From: a virus
DNA: 28,460 nucleotides
IMG/VR virus record: IMGVR_UViG_3300009605_002428
Coordinates: 1-28,460 of that record
Direction: 5' to 3' (one strand)
The notes under the pieces are model-generated. The model was not told where the DNA came from, searched no databases, and saw only the letters and a program-made list of their open reading frames with translations. Positions 1 through 8,620 of this stretch are shown here, in pieces. The position numbers were made by a program, and so were the translations under genes. Within the stretch, counting starts at the first letter, position 1; every line of letters begins with the position of its first letter.

Positions 1-129
1 CATCAGCTTACTAAGCATAAGAAATTATTCTTAATAACTCACAATGAATATCTCACTTATCTTTTAGAAGAATATTCGGAAACTTTAACGGTTACAAAAC
101 GTAATAATCTTACCAAAATCACTAAATAA
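1..129 (+). CDS. C-terminal fragment of an unknown protein, possibly an SbcC/gp46-type ATPase
   Basis: The frame is open from the first base to a TAA at 127-129 and gives the last 42 residues of a protein whose start lies outside the window. The fragment contains LFLITHNE followed by a short helix and TVTKRNNLTKI. A hydrophobic strand ending in (S/T)H, followed by a strand containing V.K and a late polar turn, is how SMC/Rad50-like ABC ATPases such as SbcC and T4 gp46 end, the His being the H-loop. This would fit the replication and recombination genes that follow. The fragment is too short for a firm assignment. Confidence 0.55.
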   Translation, partial: HQLTKHKKLFLITHNEYLTYLLEEYSETLTVTKRNNLTKITK

Positions 130-141
130 AACGTACACAAA

Positions 142-432
142 ATGGAATATTCACCTAACGGACAGAGACTCATCGTCACGCGCAAGAAGCATGAACTTAA
201 AACCAAAGCAGGTATTATCCTACCGGATAATATTACTGAGAAGAAACTGAGTGAAGGCTATATTGAACGTGTAGGGGTGTTATGTGAGAACGAGGAATGG
301 GAAGAAGGAATGCATGTTGTGTTTGCCCAATTCGCTGGACAAGAGATTACGGTTGATGAAGACGCGTATCTTGTTATTCCTGAAGATGATGTATTGGTAT
401 ATGGCTGGGATGACGACCGAGCAAAAATGTAA
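142..432 (+). CDS. GroES-like co-chaperonin (gp31-type)
   Basis: A 96-residue protein with the Cpn10 pattern: an N-terminal strand LIVTRKK, the mobile-loop region with KAGIILPDN (residues about 23-31), a central strand around ERVGV, and the C-terminal GMHVVFAQFAG plus VIPEDDVLVYG (GroES family: the roof, then E-D-I-L). Length matches GroES (about 97) and is slightly shorter than T4 gp31. Family role: caps the host GroEL ring, often to fold the major capsid protein. No GroEL gene is in the window, so it probably works with host GroEL. The start has no SD, only an A-rich leader. The stop codon overlaps the next start as TAATG. Confidence 0.9.
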   Translation: MEYSPNGQRLIVTRKKHELKTKAGIILPDNITEKKLSEGYIERVGVLCENEEWEEGMHVVFAQFAGQEITVDEDAYLVIPEDDVLVYGWDDDRAKM

Positions 433-2336
433 TGGCATATGAAATCCCCGAACAATCCCTAAGCGAAACTATTTTTCTAGAGAAGTACGCCTACCCCGGA
501 GAGACTTCCTGGAAAGAGTGCGCTAAGCGCGTGGCTAAATCAGCGGCTGACCCCGAGTTCCCTGAGAACCGAGAGAAGTTTGAAGCCAAGTTTTATGAAG
601 CCATTAACAGTGGGGATTTCTGTCCGGGAGGACGCATTCTTTTTGGGTCGGGTAGGAGTAAACAAAATATGCTTAATTGTTATGTTCTCGACCCCGAGGA
701 TTCTGTAGAGAGTATTGGAAAAGTTATTTCTGATATGTACAAAATCTCGTGTGGAGGAGGAGGCATAGGGTTCAACTTCTCCAAAATTCGCCCCAAAGGG
801 GACAACATCCAAAACATTCATCACTCAGCACCCGGGTCTATTTCGGTCATGCGTATGATTAATGAGATTGGGAATCACGTCCGTGCAGGAAAAAATCGTA
901 GAACTGCACTCATGTCTATCCTAGATATTACTCACCCAGATTTTCTGGAGTTTTTGCACGTTAAATTAGACCGAAAGGAACTTACTAATTTCAACGTATC
1001 TGTCGCCATCACTAAAAGATTTGTGGAAGCGGTAGAAAAGAACGAGGAATGGTATTTTACTTTTGGAGGTAGGCAGAACCAATATTATGTATATGAAATT
1101 GAACGTACGTCTCAAGAAGGCAACGACACGGTGGACGTCGTGGCTAAGAATGAAGAGGATGCTCTCGGACGTGCTCAATTGCACCACCTTAAACACTATG
1201 CGGATACATTTACAAACCCTACGAAGAAGGAAATCCTCGCTCGTGAACTCTGGGAGCGTATCGTAGATAACGCTATTGAATCAGGGGAACCGGGAATCTT
1301 CAACATAGATTTTGCTAACGAATACACTAACGTTTCTTATTTTGAGCATATGCCTTCAACTAATCCCTGCGGTGAGGAAGTTCTCCCTGCTTACGGTAAC
1401 TGTTGTCTTGGGCATGTTAATCTTGCTAACATGGTTGACATGGATGGCAATATCGATTGGCGTAGGCTGGCTCGTACGGTTAGGACAGGTGTGCGCTTCC
1501 TGGATAACATCCTCACAGCGAACCACTTCCCCATCCCCGAATGCGACGAGGCAGGAATCCGCTCTCGACGAATCGGCTTGGGCATCACCGGGCTACACTA
1601 CTTCCTCATCAAAGCGGGGTTCAAGTATGGGTCAGAGTCCTGTTTGGAATTCTTGGAACGGTTATTCGCTACGTTAAGAAACGAAGCGTACAAAGCCTCT
1701 ATGTACTTGGCGAGAGAGAAGGGAAGCTTCGCCGCTTATGATTGGAGCAAAATTAAAGATGAAAAGTTTTTTAAAACGTTGCCTTCGCGCATACGTTCAG
1801 ATATTAAGAAGAATGGCTTGCGCAATGCCGTTCTACTTACAGTTGCGCCAACTGGAACGATTAGCATGGTCTTGGGTGTCTCTACTGGTCTTGAACCGAT
1901 ATTTGCCCCTGTTTACAAACGTAGGTGGCGTACTGGCACTGATGGTGTTTGGAATGAGAATATTGTTATTGACCCTCTATTTAAGCAGTTACATCTGCGG
2001 GGACGTGATGTATCGCATTGCGTGGGGGCTTATGATGTTACTCCGGAAGAGCACATTAAAGTTCAAGCAGTGGTGCAAACATATATTGATTCGGCGGTTT
2101 CAAAAACATGTAACCTACCTCCGGACTTTGCTCCCGCTAACCTTTATGATGACCTCTTGATGTACGCTAATGATATGAAGGGGTTTACTTTCTATCGTGC
2201 CGGGTCCCGGGGCAATGAACCATTGGAAGCGGTGGACCTCACTAAAATCGATTTAGATAAACTGATTGTTGACGGAGAGATTGAGGAGCTTGCGCAGTCC
2301 GTAGAAACCTGTAAGAACGGGGCGTGTGAGATATGA
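432..2336 (+). CDS. nrdJ: Class II (adenosylcobalamin-dependent) ribonucleotide reductase
   Basis: A 634-residue protein that reduces ribonucleotides to deoxyribonucleotides for phage DNA synthesis. Visible landmarks: LNCYVL with C83 (first redox Cys), SCGGGGIGFNFSKIR (107-121), NPCGE (311-315) with the thiyl-radical Cys, GNCCLG (322-327) holding the partner Cys, a late APTGTISM motif, and a C-terminal CKNGACEI tail with two cysteines (627 and 632) for re-reduction. No N-terminal ATP-cone is seen and no small-subunit gene follows, which supports class II over class I. A block of about 50 residues (212-265) sits between WYFTF and ILARELWERI, where most family members have a much shorter link. 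Overlaps the upstream gene by TAATG and the downstream gene by ATGA. Confidence 0.92.
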   Translation: MAYEIPEQSLSETIFLEKYAYPGETSWKECAKRVAKSAADPEFPENREKFEAKFYEAINSGDFCPGGRILFGSGRSKQNMLNCYVLDPEDSVESIGKVISDMYKISCGGGGIGFNFSKIRPKGDNIQNIHHSAPGSISVMRMINEIGNHVRAGKNRRTALMSILDITHPDFLEFLHVKLDRKELTNFNVSVAITKRFVEAVEKNEEWYFTFGGRQNQYYVYEIERTSQEGNDTVDVVAKNEEDALGRAQLHHLKHYADTFTNPTKKEILARELWERIVDNAIESGEPGIFNIDFANEYTNVSYFEHMPSTNPCGEEVLPAYGNCCLGHVNLANMVDMDGNIDWRRLARTVRTGVRFLDNILTANHFPIPECDEAGIRSRRIGLGITGLHYFLIKAGFKYGSESCLEFLERLFATLRNEAYKASMYLAREKGSFAAYDWSKIKDEKFFKTLPSRIRSDIKKNGLRNAVLLTVAPTGTISMVLGVSTGLEPIFAPVYKRRWRTGTDGVWNENIVIDPLFKQLHLRGRDVSHCVGAYDVTPEEHIKVQAVVQTYIDSAVSKTCNLPPDFAPANLYDDLLMYANDMKGFTFYRAGSRGNEPLEAVDLTKIDLDKLIVDGEIEELAQSVETCKNGACEI

Positions 2337-2881
2337 CCAAAAATATGTTTTGGCCAGGAGAGAAAAATGAGAAGGAAGAAACTCGTTTTTATTTTCAATG
2401 TAGTAATCTAGAATGCAAGCCAGGACGCTTAAAGTTCCACGCCAATTGGCAGAAGCCTGGACCCGCACTCATTCCCTCCGGAATTGACTGCCCCTATTGC
2501 GGAGAAGAGGCGCATTGGCAAATGGACGGATTTTGCGGTATCAATGTGGTAGGTAAGGCGGGAAGCCATGAGAACCCGTACTATTCTAGGAAGCTAGCTG
2601 ATTCTGAACATAGGTGGATGGAATTACAGATTGAGGAAGCTAAGAAGGCAGTCGATGGAGAGGACCAGATTACTGGAACCGCCGCCAGCCCCTACACTAA
2701 AGTGACCCCTAACTATGAGGAACTGGAGAAGGATGGGGTTATCAAGAGAAACGATACTGAGACTGCGGCTCAAAGGAAGCGTATTATTGAGGACCGAGCT
2801 AAGAAAGTTGCCGAACAAGCCAGCGATAAGATTGACAGAGAGATTGAAAGGAAGCACATTGGACGGAGACACGACGGATAA
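2333..2881 (+). CDS. Zinc-ribbon-like protein of unknown function
   Basis: A 182-residue protein starting inside the nrdJ stop codon (ATGA), so probably translationally coupled. The N-terminal half carries CSNLEC (C23, C28) and, 26 residues later, CPYCG (about 54-58), spaced as a four-cysteine zinc ribbon. Several Trp and aromatic residues surround it. The C-terminal 60 residues are charged and predicted helical (AQRKRIIEDRAKKVAEQ), ending in a basic tail. I do not recognise the family. Its place between reductase and helicase suggests a DNA-metabolism accessory, possibly nucleic-acid binding, but that is inference. Confidence 0.8.
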   Translation: MTKNMFWPGEKNEKEETRFYFQCSNLECKPGRLKFHANWQKPGPALIPSGIDCPYCGEEAHWQMDGFCGINVVGKAGSHENPYYSRKLADSEHRWMELQIEEAKKAVDGEDQITGTAASPYTKVTPNYEELEKDGVIKRNDTETAAQRKRIIEDRAKKVAEQASDKIDREIERKHIGRRHDG

Positions 2882-2942
2882 TTTTCTTACCAAATTGGAC
2901 CTCGGAGGACTCTTATAAAGGGAACAATAACGTCTAATCGAC

Positions 2943-2946
2943 GGAG
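2943..2946 (+). promoter_or_regulatory. Shine-Dalgarno for the helicase gene
   Basis: GGAG seven bases before ATG 2954. It fixes the helicase start and shows that the host ribosome reads a classical SD. The 72 bases between the previous stop and this start (2882-2953) otherwise show only a short CCTCGGAGG palindrome. Confidence 0.7.
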
Positions 2947-2953
2947 AATATTA

Positions 2954-4234
2954 ATGGCATACGCATTTCAAGAATCAATTCAACGGGGCATAGTGTACCT
3001 TGCGAAATCTGACGATAACTTTTTAGTACAGGCAATGCCGATGGTGAAGGAGACCTATTTTGAATTTCCTTCCCACCAAAAGTTCTGGACTGTTATCAGC
3101 GATTACTATGGTTCCTATAAGAAGCTCCCTTCTGACGAACAGATTTTAGAGCAGATTAGGGAACTCAAGTCGGAGAATGAATTGTTATCCGACTTTAAAG
3201 AAGAGCTAAAGGAAATTAACTCTGTCGATGAAAAGTCTTTAGAGAACGAAGAATTTTATTTGGATAAAGTTGAAGAGTTCGCTAAAGAACAATGTCTCAA
3301 GGACGCCATCATAACCTCTATCGATTTGCTTAAACAAAAGAAGTTTGGCAAGATTGAAGAGCAGATTAGAGATGCTCTATCGGTGAGCCGTGATGTGGAC
3401 CTAGGCATAGACTATTTTGGTGATGTGGAGAATCGATATGCACGACTTAATAATAATACTTTGGATACTCAGTTTAGGACTCCTTTTGAGACAATTAATC
3501 AAGAACTCGAAGGAGGGTTAGCCCCTAAGGAATTGGCGATGGTAGTGGCTCCTCCCGGTGTGGGGAAGTCTCTCTTCCTAGCCAACCAAGCCGCTAGGTC
3601 TGTAATGGATGGGAAGGATGTTCTTTATATCTCACTGGAGATGTCGGAGGACAGAGTAGCACAACGCATGGATAGCATCTTTACTCGCATTAAGCAAGTG
3701 GAGTTGAAGAAAGGGCATAAGATGTTGACGGACCGTTTGGAACAAATGAAAGTTGCAGCTCCTAATATGGGAAGCCTTAAAATAAAAGAGTTTCCCACTA
3801 AGAGACTTACTGTAACCGGGCTTCGTGCGTACCTCAATCAGCTCCGTAACTACGAAGATTTCCATCCGGACATTATAGTTATTGATTACTTAGAATTGAT
3901 GACCAACATCGATAACACCATGTCAGAGTATATGGCACAGGAGCGAATTGCTCAAGAGTTACGTGGTATCGCCGTAGAACATAAGTGCCTAGTCTGGACC
4001 GCCACTCAAACTAACCGTAAAGGTAAGGAAGTGGATATTATAACCGATGCTGAGTTAGCTGATTCTTATGGCAAGATTCGCGTATGTGATTTAGCATTTT
4101 CGATTAATCAGAAAGAACAGGAGTTTGACGAAGGGAAAGCTCGTATGTTCGTAATGAAATCTCGTAATGGTAGAGCGCGATACATCGTGCCTATTCGTAT
4201 CGATTACAGTAGACTTGTAATCTCGCAACAATGA
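2954..4234 (+). CDS. Replicative DNA helicase, DnaB/gp41 type
   Basis: A 426-residue RecA-fold hexameric helicase that would unwind the phage replication fork. The N-terminal 150 residues are helical and acidic, like the DnaB/gp41 N-domain. The motor domain begins around ETINQELEGGLAPKE; Walker A is APPGVGKS (199-206), followed by LYISLEMSEDRVAQR, the classic DnaB segment with the catalytic Glu in LEMS. Walker B is IIVIDYLEL (307-315), then TATQTNRKG (about 348-356) as the DnaB H3-type motif. Size is between T4 gp41 (about 475) and a bare motor. No primase domain is fused and no separate primase is seen in the window. It ends in an ATGA overlap with the next gene. Confidence 0.93.
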   Translation: MAYAFQESIQRGIVYLAKSDDNFLVQAMPMVKETYFEFPSHQKFWTVISDYYGSYKKLPSDEQILEQIRELKSENELLSDFKEELKEINSVDEKSLENEEFYLDKVEEFAKEQCLKDAIITSIDLLKQKKFGKIEEQIRDALSVSRDVDLGIDYFGDVENRYARLNNNTLDTQFRTPFETINQELEGGLAPKELAMVVAPPGVGKSLFLANQAARSVMDGKDVLYISLEMSEDRVAQRMDSIFTRIKQVELKKGHKMLTDRLEQMKVAAPNMGSLKIKEFPTKRLTVTGLRAYLNQLRNYEDFHPDIIVIDYLELMTNIDNTMSEYMAQERIAQELRGIAVEHKCLVWTATQTNRKGKEVDIITDAELADSYGKIRVCDLAFSINQKEQEFDEGKARMFVMKSRNGRARYIVPIRIDYSRLVISQQ

Positions 4235-4575
4235 ACGTTCAAAAATTTCCCCAGTACAAACATCCGATGACTGTCTATACAGGCATAAAAACATTTAAAA
4301 TTAAACAGGAGTCTTTAACAAAAGATAACTTGTATGGGTGTGTAGAGTTTCCGAAGTCTCTCCTGACGATTGACCCCAACCAATGCGTTGAAGATTATAA
4401 AGGTACATTACTACACGAGATTTGCCATATTGGATACGAAGTATTCGGTTTAAATGACGATGACGAAATCCCTAGCATGAGCAACGAATATCTCACGAGT
4501 GTAACCTCTAATATGATACAGCAACTTGCAGGATTAAACCCTAAATTATTTCAATTTATTTTCGCAGACAAATGA
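4231..4575 (+). CDS. Small HExxH metallopeptidase-like protein
   Basis: A 114-residue protein with LLHEICHIGYE, that is H62-E63-x-x-H66, the zinc-binding motif of gluzincin-like peptidases. The motif is preceded by a beta-strand region with LTIDPNQ and followed by a region (SNEYLTSVTSNMIQQL, about 83-98) that could supply a third ligand, E84. Short phage proteins of this design are widespread and are usually annotated as putative metallopeptidases; their substrates are generally unknown. Located between helicase and gp32 genes, coupled to both neighbours by ATGA overlaps. Confidence 0.8.
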   Translation: MNVQKFPQYKHPMTVYTGIKTFKIKQESLTKDNLYGCVEFPKSLLTIDPNQCVEDYKGTLLHEICHIGYEVFGLNDDDEIPSMSNEYLTSVTSNMIQQLAGLNPKLFQFIFADK

Positions 4576-5015
4576 TTAATATCAAAGACATTTACGATAA
4601 TTTAGAAGATACCTATATGGATATCACTAAGAAATACATCGCTATCTCGGAGCATAACTTCCAGGAAGCGATGGCGAACCACCCATCCACCTTCGCGTTT
4701 TTCGCCGGGGTCATGGCATATGCGAAGAAGGAATTAGACCGGGCGAACCTTTTGTTTGAGACCAGAGAAGCCGAGGCAAGAGAGGCTCGTAGAGAAGAAC
4801 TTCTCCAGAAAGGTCAGAAAGCCACAGACCGTGCGCTTGATGCCTATCTTAAAACACAACCTGAGCTCCAGACCATCCAAAAGGGTATGCTGGTTATGGC
4901 TCACCGATATAATTTATCCAAGAATATTGTGTCTAGTTTGGACCATCAAAAGGATATAATAATACAACTGTCTGCTAATAAGAGAGCAGAAGCTAAACTA
5001 ATTGAACAACTTTAA
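4572..5015 (+). CDS. Helical protein, possible UvsY-like recombination mediator
   Basis: A 147-residue, almost wholly helical charged protein. The layout of a first helix carrying D-I-T, a middle segment rich in Glu/Arg/Ala (about 62-80), then KATDRALDAYLKTQPEL (84-100) and a last pair of helices ending KRAEAKLIEQL resembles UvsY-type mediators, which load UvsX onto gp32-coated single strands. The position directly before gp32 supports the idea, since gp32, UvsY and UvsX act together. There is no unambiguous signature motif, so the assignment rests on size, helical pattern and neighbours. Alternatives: another small ssDNA-binding or replisome accessory protein. Confidence 0.75.
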   Translation: MINIKDIYDNLEDTYMDITKKYIAISEHNFQEAMANHPSTFAFFAGVMAYAKKELDRANLLFETREAEAREARREELLQKGQKATDRALDAYLKTQPELQTIQKGMLVMAHRYNLSKNIVSSLDHQKDIIIQLSANKRAEAKLIEQL

Positions 5016-5020
5016 AAACT

Positions 5021-5788
5021 ATGGTTAACATCGAACAACTAAGAAAAAAATACGAACAAATTAATAACCCGGGAGGAAGCAGCAACGCCGAGTTTCTCAG
5101 CAAATTCTTTATGATGGAGGAAGGTACTTCTCTTGTACGAGTTCTTCCCTCCAAGGATGAAGATAGTGAATTTTATGCTGAGACTGCCATTCACCGTCTC
5201 AATGATAAGAATTATCATTGCCCCCGCATTAAGGGTGACAAGTGTCCTGTATGTGATACTTATTACGACATGTGGAAGGAAATTAATGCGGTTGGTAAAG
5301 ACACTCCGCAAGGTAAGGAAATGGCTGACATTGCACGTCAGATTAAAGCCTGGAAACGGTACTACATGAACGTAGTAGACCGTAGAGATAACTCTGTTAA
5401 GATTCTGTCAGTAGGACAAAAGCTTTTTGGTAAGGTTCTCGACTGTTTCTTTGATGAGGACTTTGGAGATATCACCGACCTAAAAACTGGTTGGGATTTC
5501 AAGATTGTTAAAGACACTCAAGGACAATGGCCAAACTATGATAAGTCTGCACCAAAACCAAAATCATCTTCCGCAGGAACTGCTAAGGAGAACGCAACTT
5601 ACATGGATGAGCTTCATGACATTCACGGTCTTGTAAAGGTCGCTGAGTATGACGAACTCAAGTCTTTAATGACGGACCTTGTAGCTACTAACACTCCAGC
5701 GGAGGATAATCTAGGAACAGATTATCAAGCACCGAACGCAGATGACCAGGACTATATGTCCCATCTGAAAGACCTTAAGGTGGACTAG
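5021..5788 (+). CDS. Single-stranded DNA-binding protein, gp32 type
   Basis: A 255-residue homologue of T4 gp32, which coats single strands in replication, recombination and repair. The short basic N-terminus (LRKKYEQINNP) corresponds to the cooperativity element. VRVLPSK (39-45) matches the start of the OB-fold core. H58, C67, C75 and C78 (HCP..KGDKCPVCD) match the structural zinc site (His, Cys, Cys-x2-Cys in T4). Aromatic/basic stretch KAWKRYYMNVVDRR (about 109-122) follows. The C-terminus is acidic (EDNLGTDY..ADDQDYMSHLKDL), the partner-binding tail. The protein is shorter than T4 gp32 (301), mostly in the tail linker. It closes the replication block; the sugar-modification genes begin 3 bases later. 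Confidence 0.94.
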   Translation: MVNIEQLRKKYEQINNPGGSSNAEFLSKFFMMEEGTSLVRVLPSKDEDSEFYAETAIHRLNDKNYHCPRIKGDKCPVCDTYYDMWKEINAVGKDTPQGKEMADIARQIKAWKRYYMNVVDRRDNSVKILSVGQKLFGKVLDCFFDEDFGDITDLKTGWDFKIVKDTQGQWPNYDKSAPKPKSSSAGTAKENATYMDELHDIHGLVKVAEYDELKSLMTDLVATNTPAEDNLGTDYQAPNADDQDYMSHLKDLKVD

Positions 5789-5791
5789 TTC

Positions 5792-7060
5792 ATGGCAGAT
5801 AAGCTAAAGGTCTTAGCTTGTCCATCGAATCACGGAGGGTGCGCTTACTATCGCATCCTCCTACCGATGGAAAAACTGCAACAGTTATATCCTGACGAAG
5901 TGGAGATTCGTTGGGATGATAACCCTTTAGGGTGGACTTCCCCCTCAGGAGAAGGGGAGAACATGGTACCCGGACAGCAAACTCCTCCGGATTATGACTA
6001 TGAAAATTTGAAATGGGCTGACGTGGTATTCACGCAGAACATTCATAACTATGGAGGGCTTTATACTCTTCACATACTACAGAAGGCTAATGAGTTTGGA
6101 GCCTTTACACACTTTGATACAGACGACCTTCTTACTGACCTGTACGAAGGACACCGTTTGTACAATGTCTACACGGAACAAAAACTAGATGAGATAACAA
6201 AATACATTTATAATAATGTAGATTTGGTTACAGTAACGCAAAGAAAGTTCGCGGAACGTATAGCCGAGTTTGTGAGAGGAGCGTTAGTGGTAATAAAGAA
6301 CACGATAGATTATAGCTTACCACATTGGAATCTACCCAAAAAGCCTAAGCCCCGTAAGAAGTTTACCAGGATAGGCTGGGTAGGAGGAATTCACCATGAC
6401 GTGGATGTAAAACATTTTGTTGGAATTCCGTGGCTAGTAAATCAAAAAGTAGGAATGGAGAATGTTCACTGGGGTTTCTATGGGAAACCCCCTATGGCTC
6501 CCGAGGAAAGGGATTGGCAGTGGGATGTTTGGGAAGGTTATGAACGTATGTTTAAGGCAGGTTTTAAAGGACATAGAAATTACAACATATTTCCCGCAAT
6601 GCCCCCCAATACCTACGGAGAGATGTACACCAATATCGACATCAACATGGCAGTCTTGGATAACAATGCTTTTAATGATTCTAAGTCTGAGATTAAAGCT
6701 ATTGAGGGGGCACGGTATGGCGTACCGTTGATTGCAACTGACGTCGGATGTTACGATGAACTAATTGTTAACGGGGAGACAGGTTATCTTATTGACCCTG
6801 TCAACTCTAAGAGTGAATGGCTGAGAGTTCTCACTAAGTGTATCAAGGACCCAAAACACGTAGCAGAGATGGGACGTAATTTAAAAACGGTCTGTGACGG
6901 TTTATACGACATTAACAAAGTGGTAGGACAACGTCTCACTTTATATAAAGACCTTATGGGGCTCAAGGCTCAAGCACTGGCTGAAGCTCAGGATTTCCAA
7001 AAGACCAAAGCAGTAGTCGAGTCTCCTCACCAAGTACATTATAACCAACCTATTGATTGA
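5792..7060 (+). CDS. Glycosyltransferase, GT-B fold, family-1/GT4-like
   Basis: A 422-residue protein that would transfer a sugar from a nucleotide donor. The N-terminal lobe begins VLACPSNHGGCAYYRI; the C-terminal lobe opens with TRIGWVGGIHHD (192-201). The donor-binding signature is in SEIKAIEGARYGVPLIATDVG (299-319) followed by ELIVNGETGYLI (323-334), with the E-x7-type motif and the acidic residues usual for GT4. The last 40 residues (after LYKDL) look like a disordered tail. First gene of the sugar island, three bases after gp32, with GGTGGA upstream as a weak SD. Donor and acceptor cannot be read from sequence. Confidence 0.88.
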   Translation: MADKLKVLACPSNHGGCAYYRILLPMEKLQQLYPDEVEIRWDDNPLGWTSPSGEGENMVPGQQTPPDYDYENLKWADVVFTQNIHNYGGLYTLHILQKANEFGAFTHFDTDDLLTDLYEGHRLYNVYTEQKLDEITKYIYNNVDLVTVTQRKFAERIAEFVRGALVVIKNTIDYSLPHWNLPKKPKPRKKFTRIGWVGGIHHDVDVKHFVGIPWLVNQKVGMENVHWGFYGKPPMAPEERDWQWDVWEGYERMFKAGFKGHRNYNIFPAMPPNTYGEMYTNIDINMAVLDNNAFNDSKSEIKAIEGARYGVPLIATDVGCYDELIVNGETGYLIDPVNSKSEWLRVLTKCIKDPKHVAEMGRNLKTVCDGLYDINKVVGQRLTLYKDLMGLKAQALAEAQDFQKTKAVVESPHQVHYNQPID

Positions 7061-7857
7061 TGAAATATCTCAGCGTAGTTGCCGTTATGAAGGATGAACT
7101 TCCTAATTTGGAAGAGTGGTTAGATTTCCACCGGGGGGTAGGAGTAGAGCATTTTTATTTATACGATAATGGAAGTACGGATGGCACTCATGGGTTTATC
7201 AAAGACCAGGAGCCCTCGGACATTTCTTATTTTAATACAGATATGGATATGTGCCAACTCGCATGTTATTATAATGCGCTAACCGCATTTAATGACCAGT
7301 CTCAATGGATGGCATTCATTGACCTAGATGAGTTTCTCTTCTCCCCCAAGGGGGATTTGCGGGAGGAGCTTAAAAAGTTTGAGGGAAGCGCCCCAGGAAT
7401 TGCAGTGAATGAAGTGTTCTTTGGTTCTAACGGACATAAGACGCGACCTGAGGGAGGAGTGTTAAAGAATTATACCAAACGTCGCAAAGATATTGACAAG
7501 CATATTAAAAGTATATGTCAGCCCCGATACACTTTGTGCCCTGCGGGAAATCCCCACTCGTTTTACTATACTCAAGGGATGGCTCTCGACGAGAAGCATC
7601 AGAACTCTCCGGGTCCGTTTAGGTATCCCGGTACGGCAGATACTTTTCGGGTAAATCATTACTGGGTTAAATCTAAAGAGGAGTACGAAAGGAAGCTAAC
7701 CAGAGGCAGAGCTGATGTCCCTTCTCGCGACCCTAAGTTTAGGTATACTACTGGTATAGGAAGGAAGTTGGAGGATGTGTGGAAACAAGACAATGAAATG
7801 GAAGACACTATAATTTTGGACCATGTCAAAAATAAAAATAATCTCCGGCTGGTCTAA
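7060..7857 (+). CDS. Glycosyltransferase, GT-A fold (GT92/GT2-like)
   Basis: I place the start at ATG 7060 (TGATG overlap with the upstream stop); a TTG one codon earlier is also in frame. The 265-residue product shows the GT92/DUF23-like pattern: VVAVMKDELPNLEEWLDFH (7-24), a Gly-rich loop, FYLYDNGSTDGT (32-43) and WMAFIDLDEFL (83-93), with D88-x-D90 as the metal-binding DxD. Later NHYWVKSKEEYERKLTRG is also typical of the family. Cytosolic, with no membrane segment or signal peptide. Overlaps the next gene by 35 bases. Confidence 0.88.
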   Translation: MKYLSVVAVMKDELPNLEEWLDFHRGVGVEHFYLYDNGSTDGTHGFIKDQEPSDISYFNTDMDMCQLACYYNALTAFNDQSQWMAFIDLDEFLFSPKGDLREELKKFEGSAPGIAVNEVFFGSNGHKTRPEGGVLKNYTKRRKDIDKHIKSICQPRYTLCPAGNPHSFYYTQGMALDEKHQNSPGPFRYPGTADTFRVNHYWVKSKEEYERKLTRGRADVPSRDPKFRYTTGIGRKLEDVWKQDNEMEDTIILDHVKNKNNLRLV

Positions 7858-8620
7858 AGAAGGAGGCTCCACATTTTCGTTGATGGAGCTATGTGACCTT
7901 TTTAATGAACGAGGTCATGATTGCACTTTCTATGGTCCTCATCCATGGCACTTGGATAAGTGTCGGGGTGACCTTAGCCATAACTTTTGTTTCGAAGAGG
8001 GAGATGTTACTATAGGACACTTTATCCATATGCCTACCCGACCTCCTCAACCACGACGACTGGTTTTGAGCTGTCACGAAAAAGCTATCTTCCAGTTACA
8101 GAAACTTGAGAGTGAGATTTCCGGGTTCGACGATATAAGGTTTATCAGCGAGAATCAAAAGGAATGGCAGGGCGTAGAGGGTATTGTAATACCTAACACG
8201 ATTCGGGGCGTAGCGGATTCAGGAAACCACCCCCAAGGCGTGGCTGGAGTTATAGGAACCGTATGTCCCCTAAAAAGAACTCATGTATCCATTGAGCGAG
8301 CTTTCGCTGATGGAATAAAAAAGGTTTTAATTTACGGCAATAGTTTGGATAAAAGTTACTTTAATGATATTATAAAACCACTCTTAGGAGAAAAGGTAAT
8401 CTACATGGGAATGGAATTAGACAAACAAAAGATATATGATTCTATTTCATGTGTTTACCAATCCAATTCTAACGAGCTTCCTGAAGCTTTCGGAAGAGTA
8501 CGCGCTGAATGTATCAGAGCGGGTATTCCGTATCACGGCAACGAGAATGCTACTACCGAATTTGAGCTCTGGGAGGAAGACACAATTTATAATACATGGA
8601 AGGAATTTTTAGAACTATGA
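7823..8620 (+). CDS. Short GT-B-like glycosyltransferase
   Basis: A 265-residue protein with a GT4-like N-terminal start, IISGWSKEGGSTFSLMELC (5-23), where the Gly-rich loop follows the first strand, then LFNERGHDCTFYGPH. The middle has a strand IGTVCPLKRTHVSIERAF (about 143-160), equivalent to the donor-lobe opening, and the end has YQSNSNELPEAFGRVRAECIRAGIPYHG (about 213-240), the usual donor-binding position with the Glu. It is about 100 residues shorter than typical GT4 enzymes. Starts inside the upstream gene and ends in an ATGA overlap with the next. Specific substrates unknown. Confidence 0.78.
   Translation: MSKIKIISGWSKEGGSTFSLMELCDLFNERGHDCTFYGPHPWHLDKCRGDLSHNFCFEEGDVTIGHFIHMPTRPPQPRRLVLSCHEKAIFQLQKLESEISGFDDIRFISENQKEWQGVEGIVIPNTIRGVADSGNHPQGVAGVIGTVCPLKRTHVSIERAFADGIKKVLIYGNSLDKSYFNDIIKPLLGEKVIYMGMELDKQKIYDSISCVYQSNSNELPEAFGRVRAECIRAGIPYHGNENATTEFELWEEDTIYNTWKEFLEL

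Noticed and set aside
1065-1226. Intein or homing endonuclease inside nrdJ
   Set aside because: The extra block is only about 50 residues and lacks a starting Cys/Ser, the terminal His-Asn and any endonuclease motif.
8596-8616. Upstream ATG 8596 as start of the dehydrogenase-like gene
   Set aside because: It would add seven residues before a Rossmann strand that normally begins at residue 2-4; ATG 8617 gives the usual ATGA coupling.
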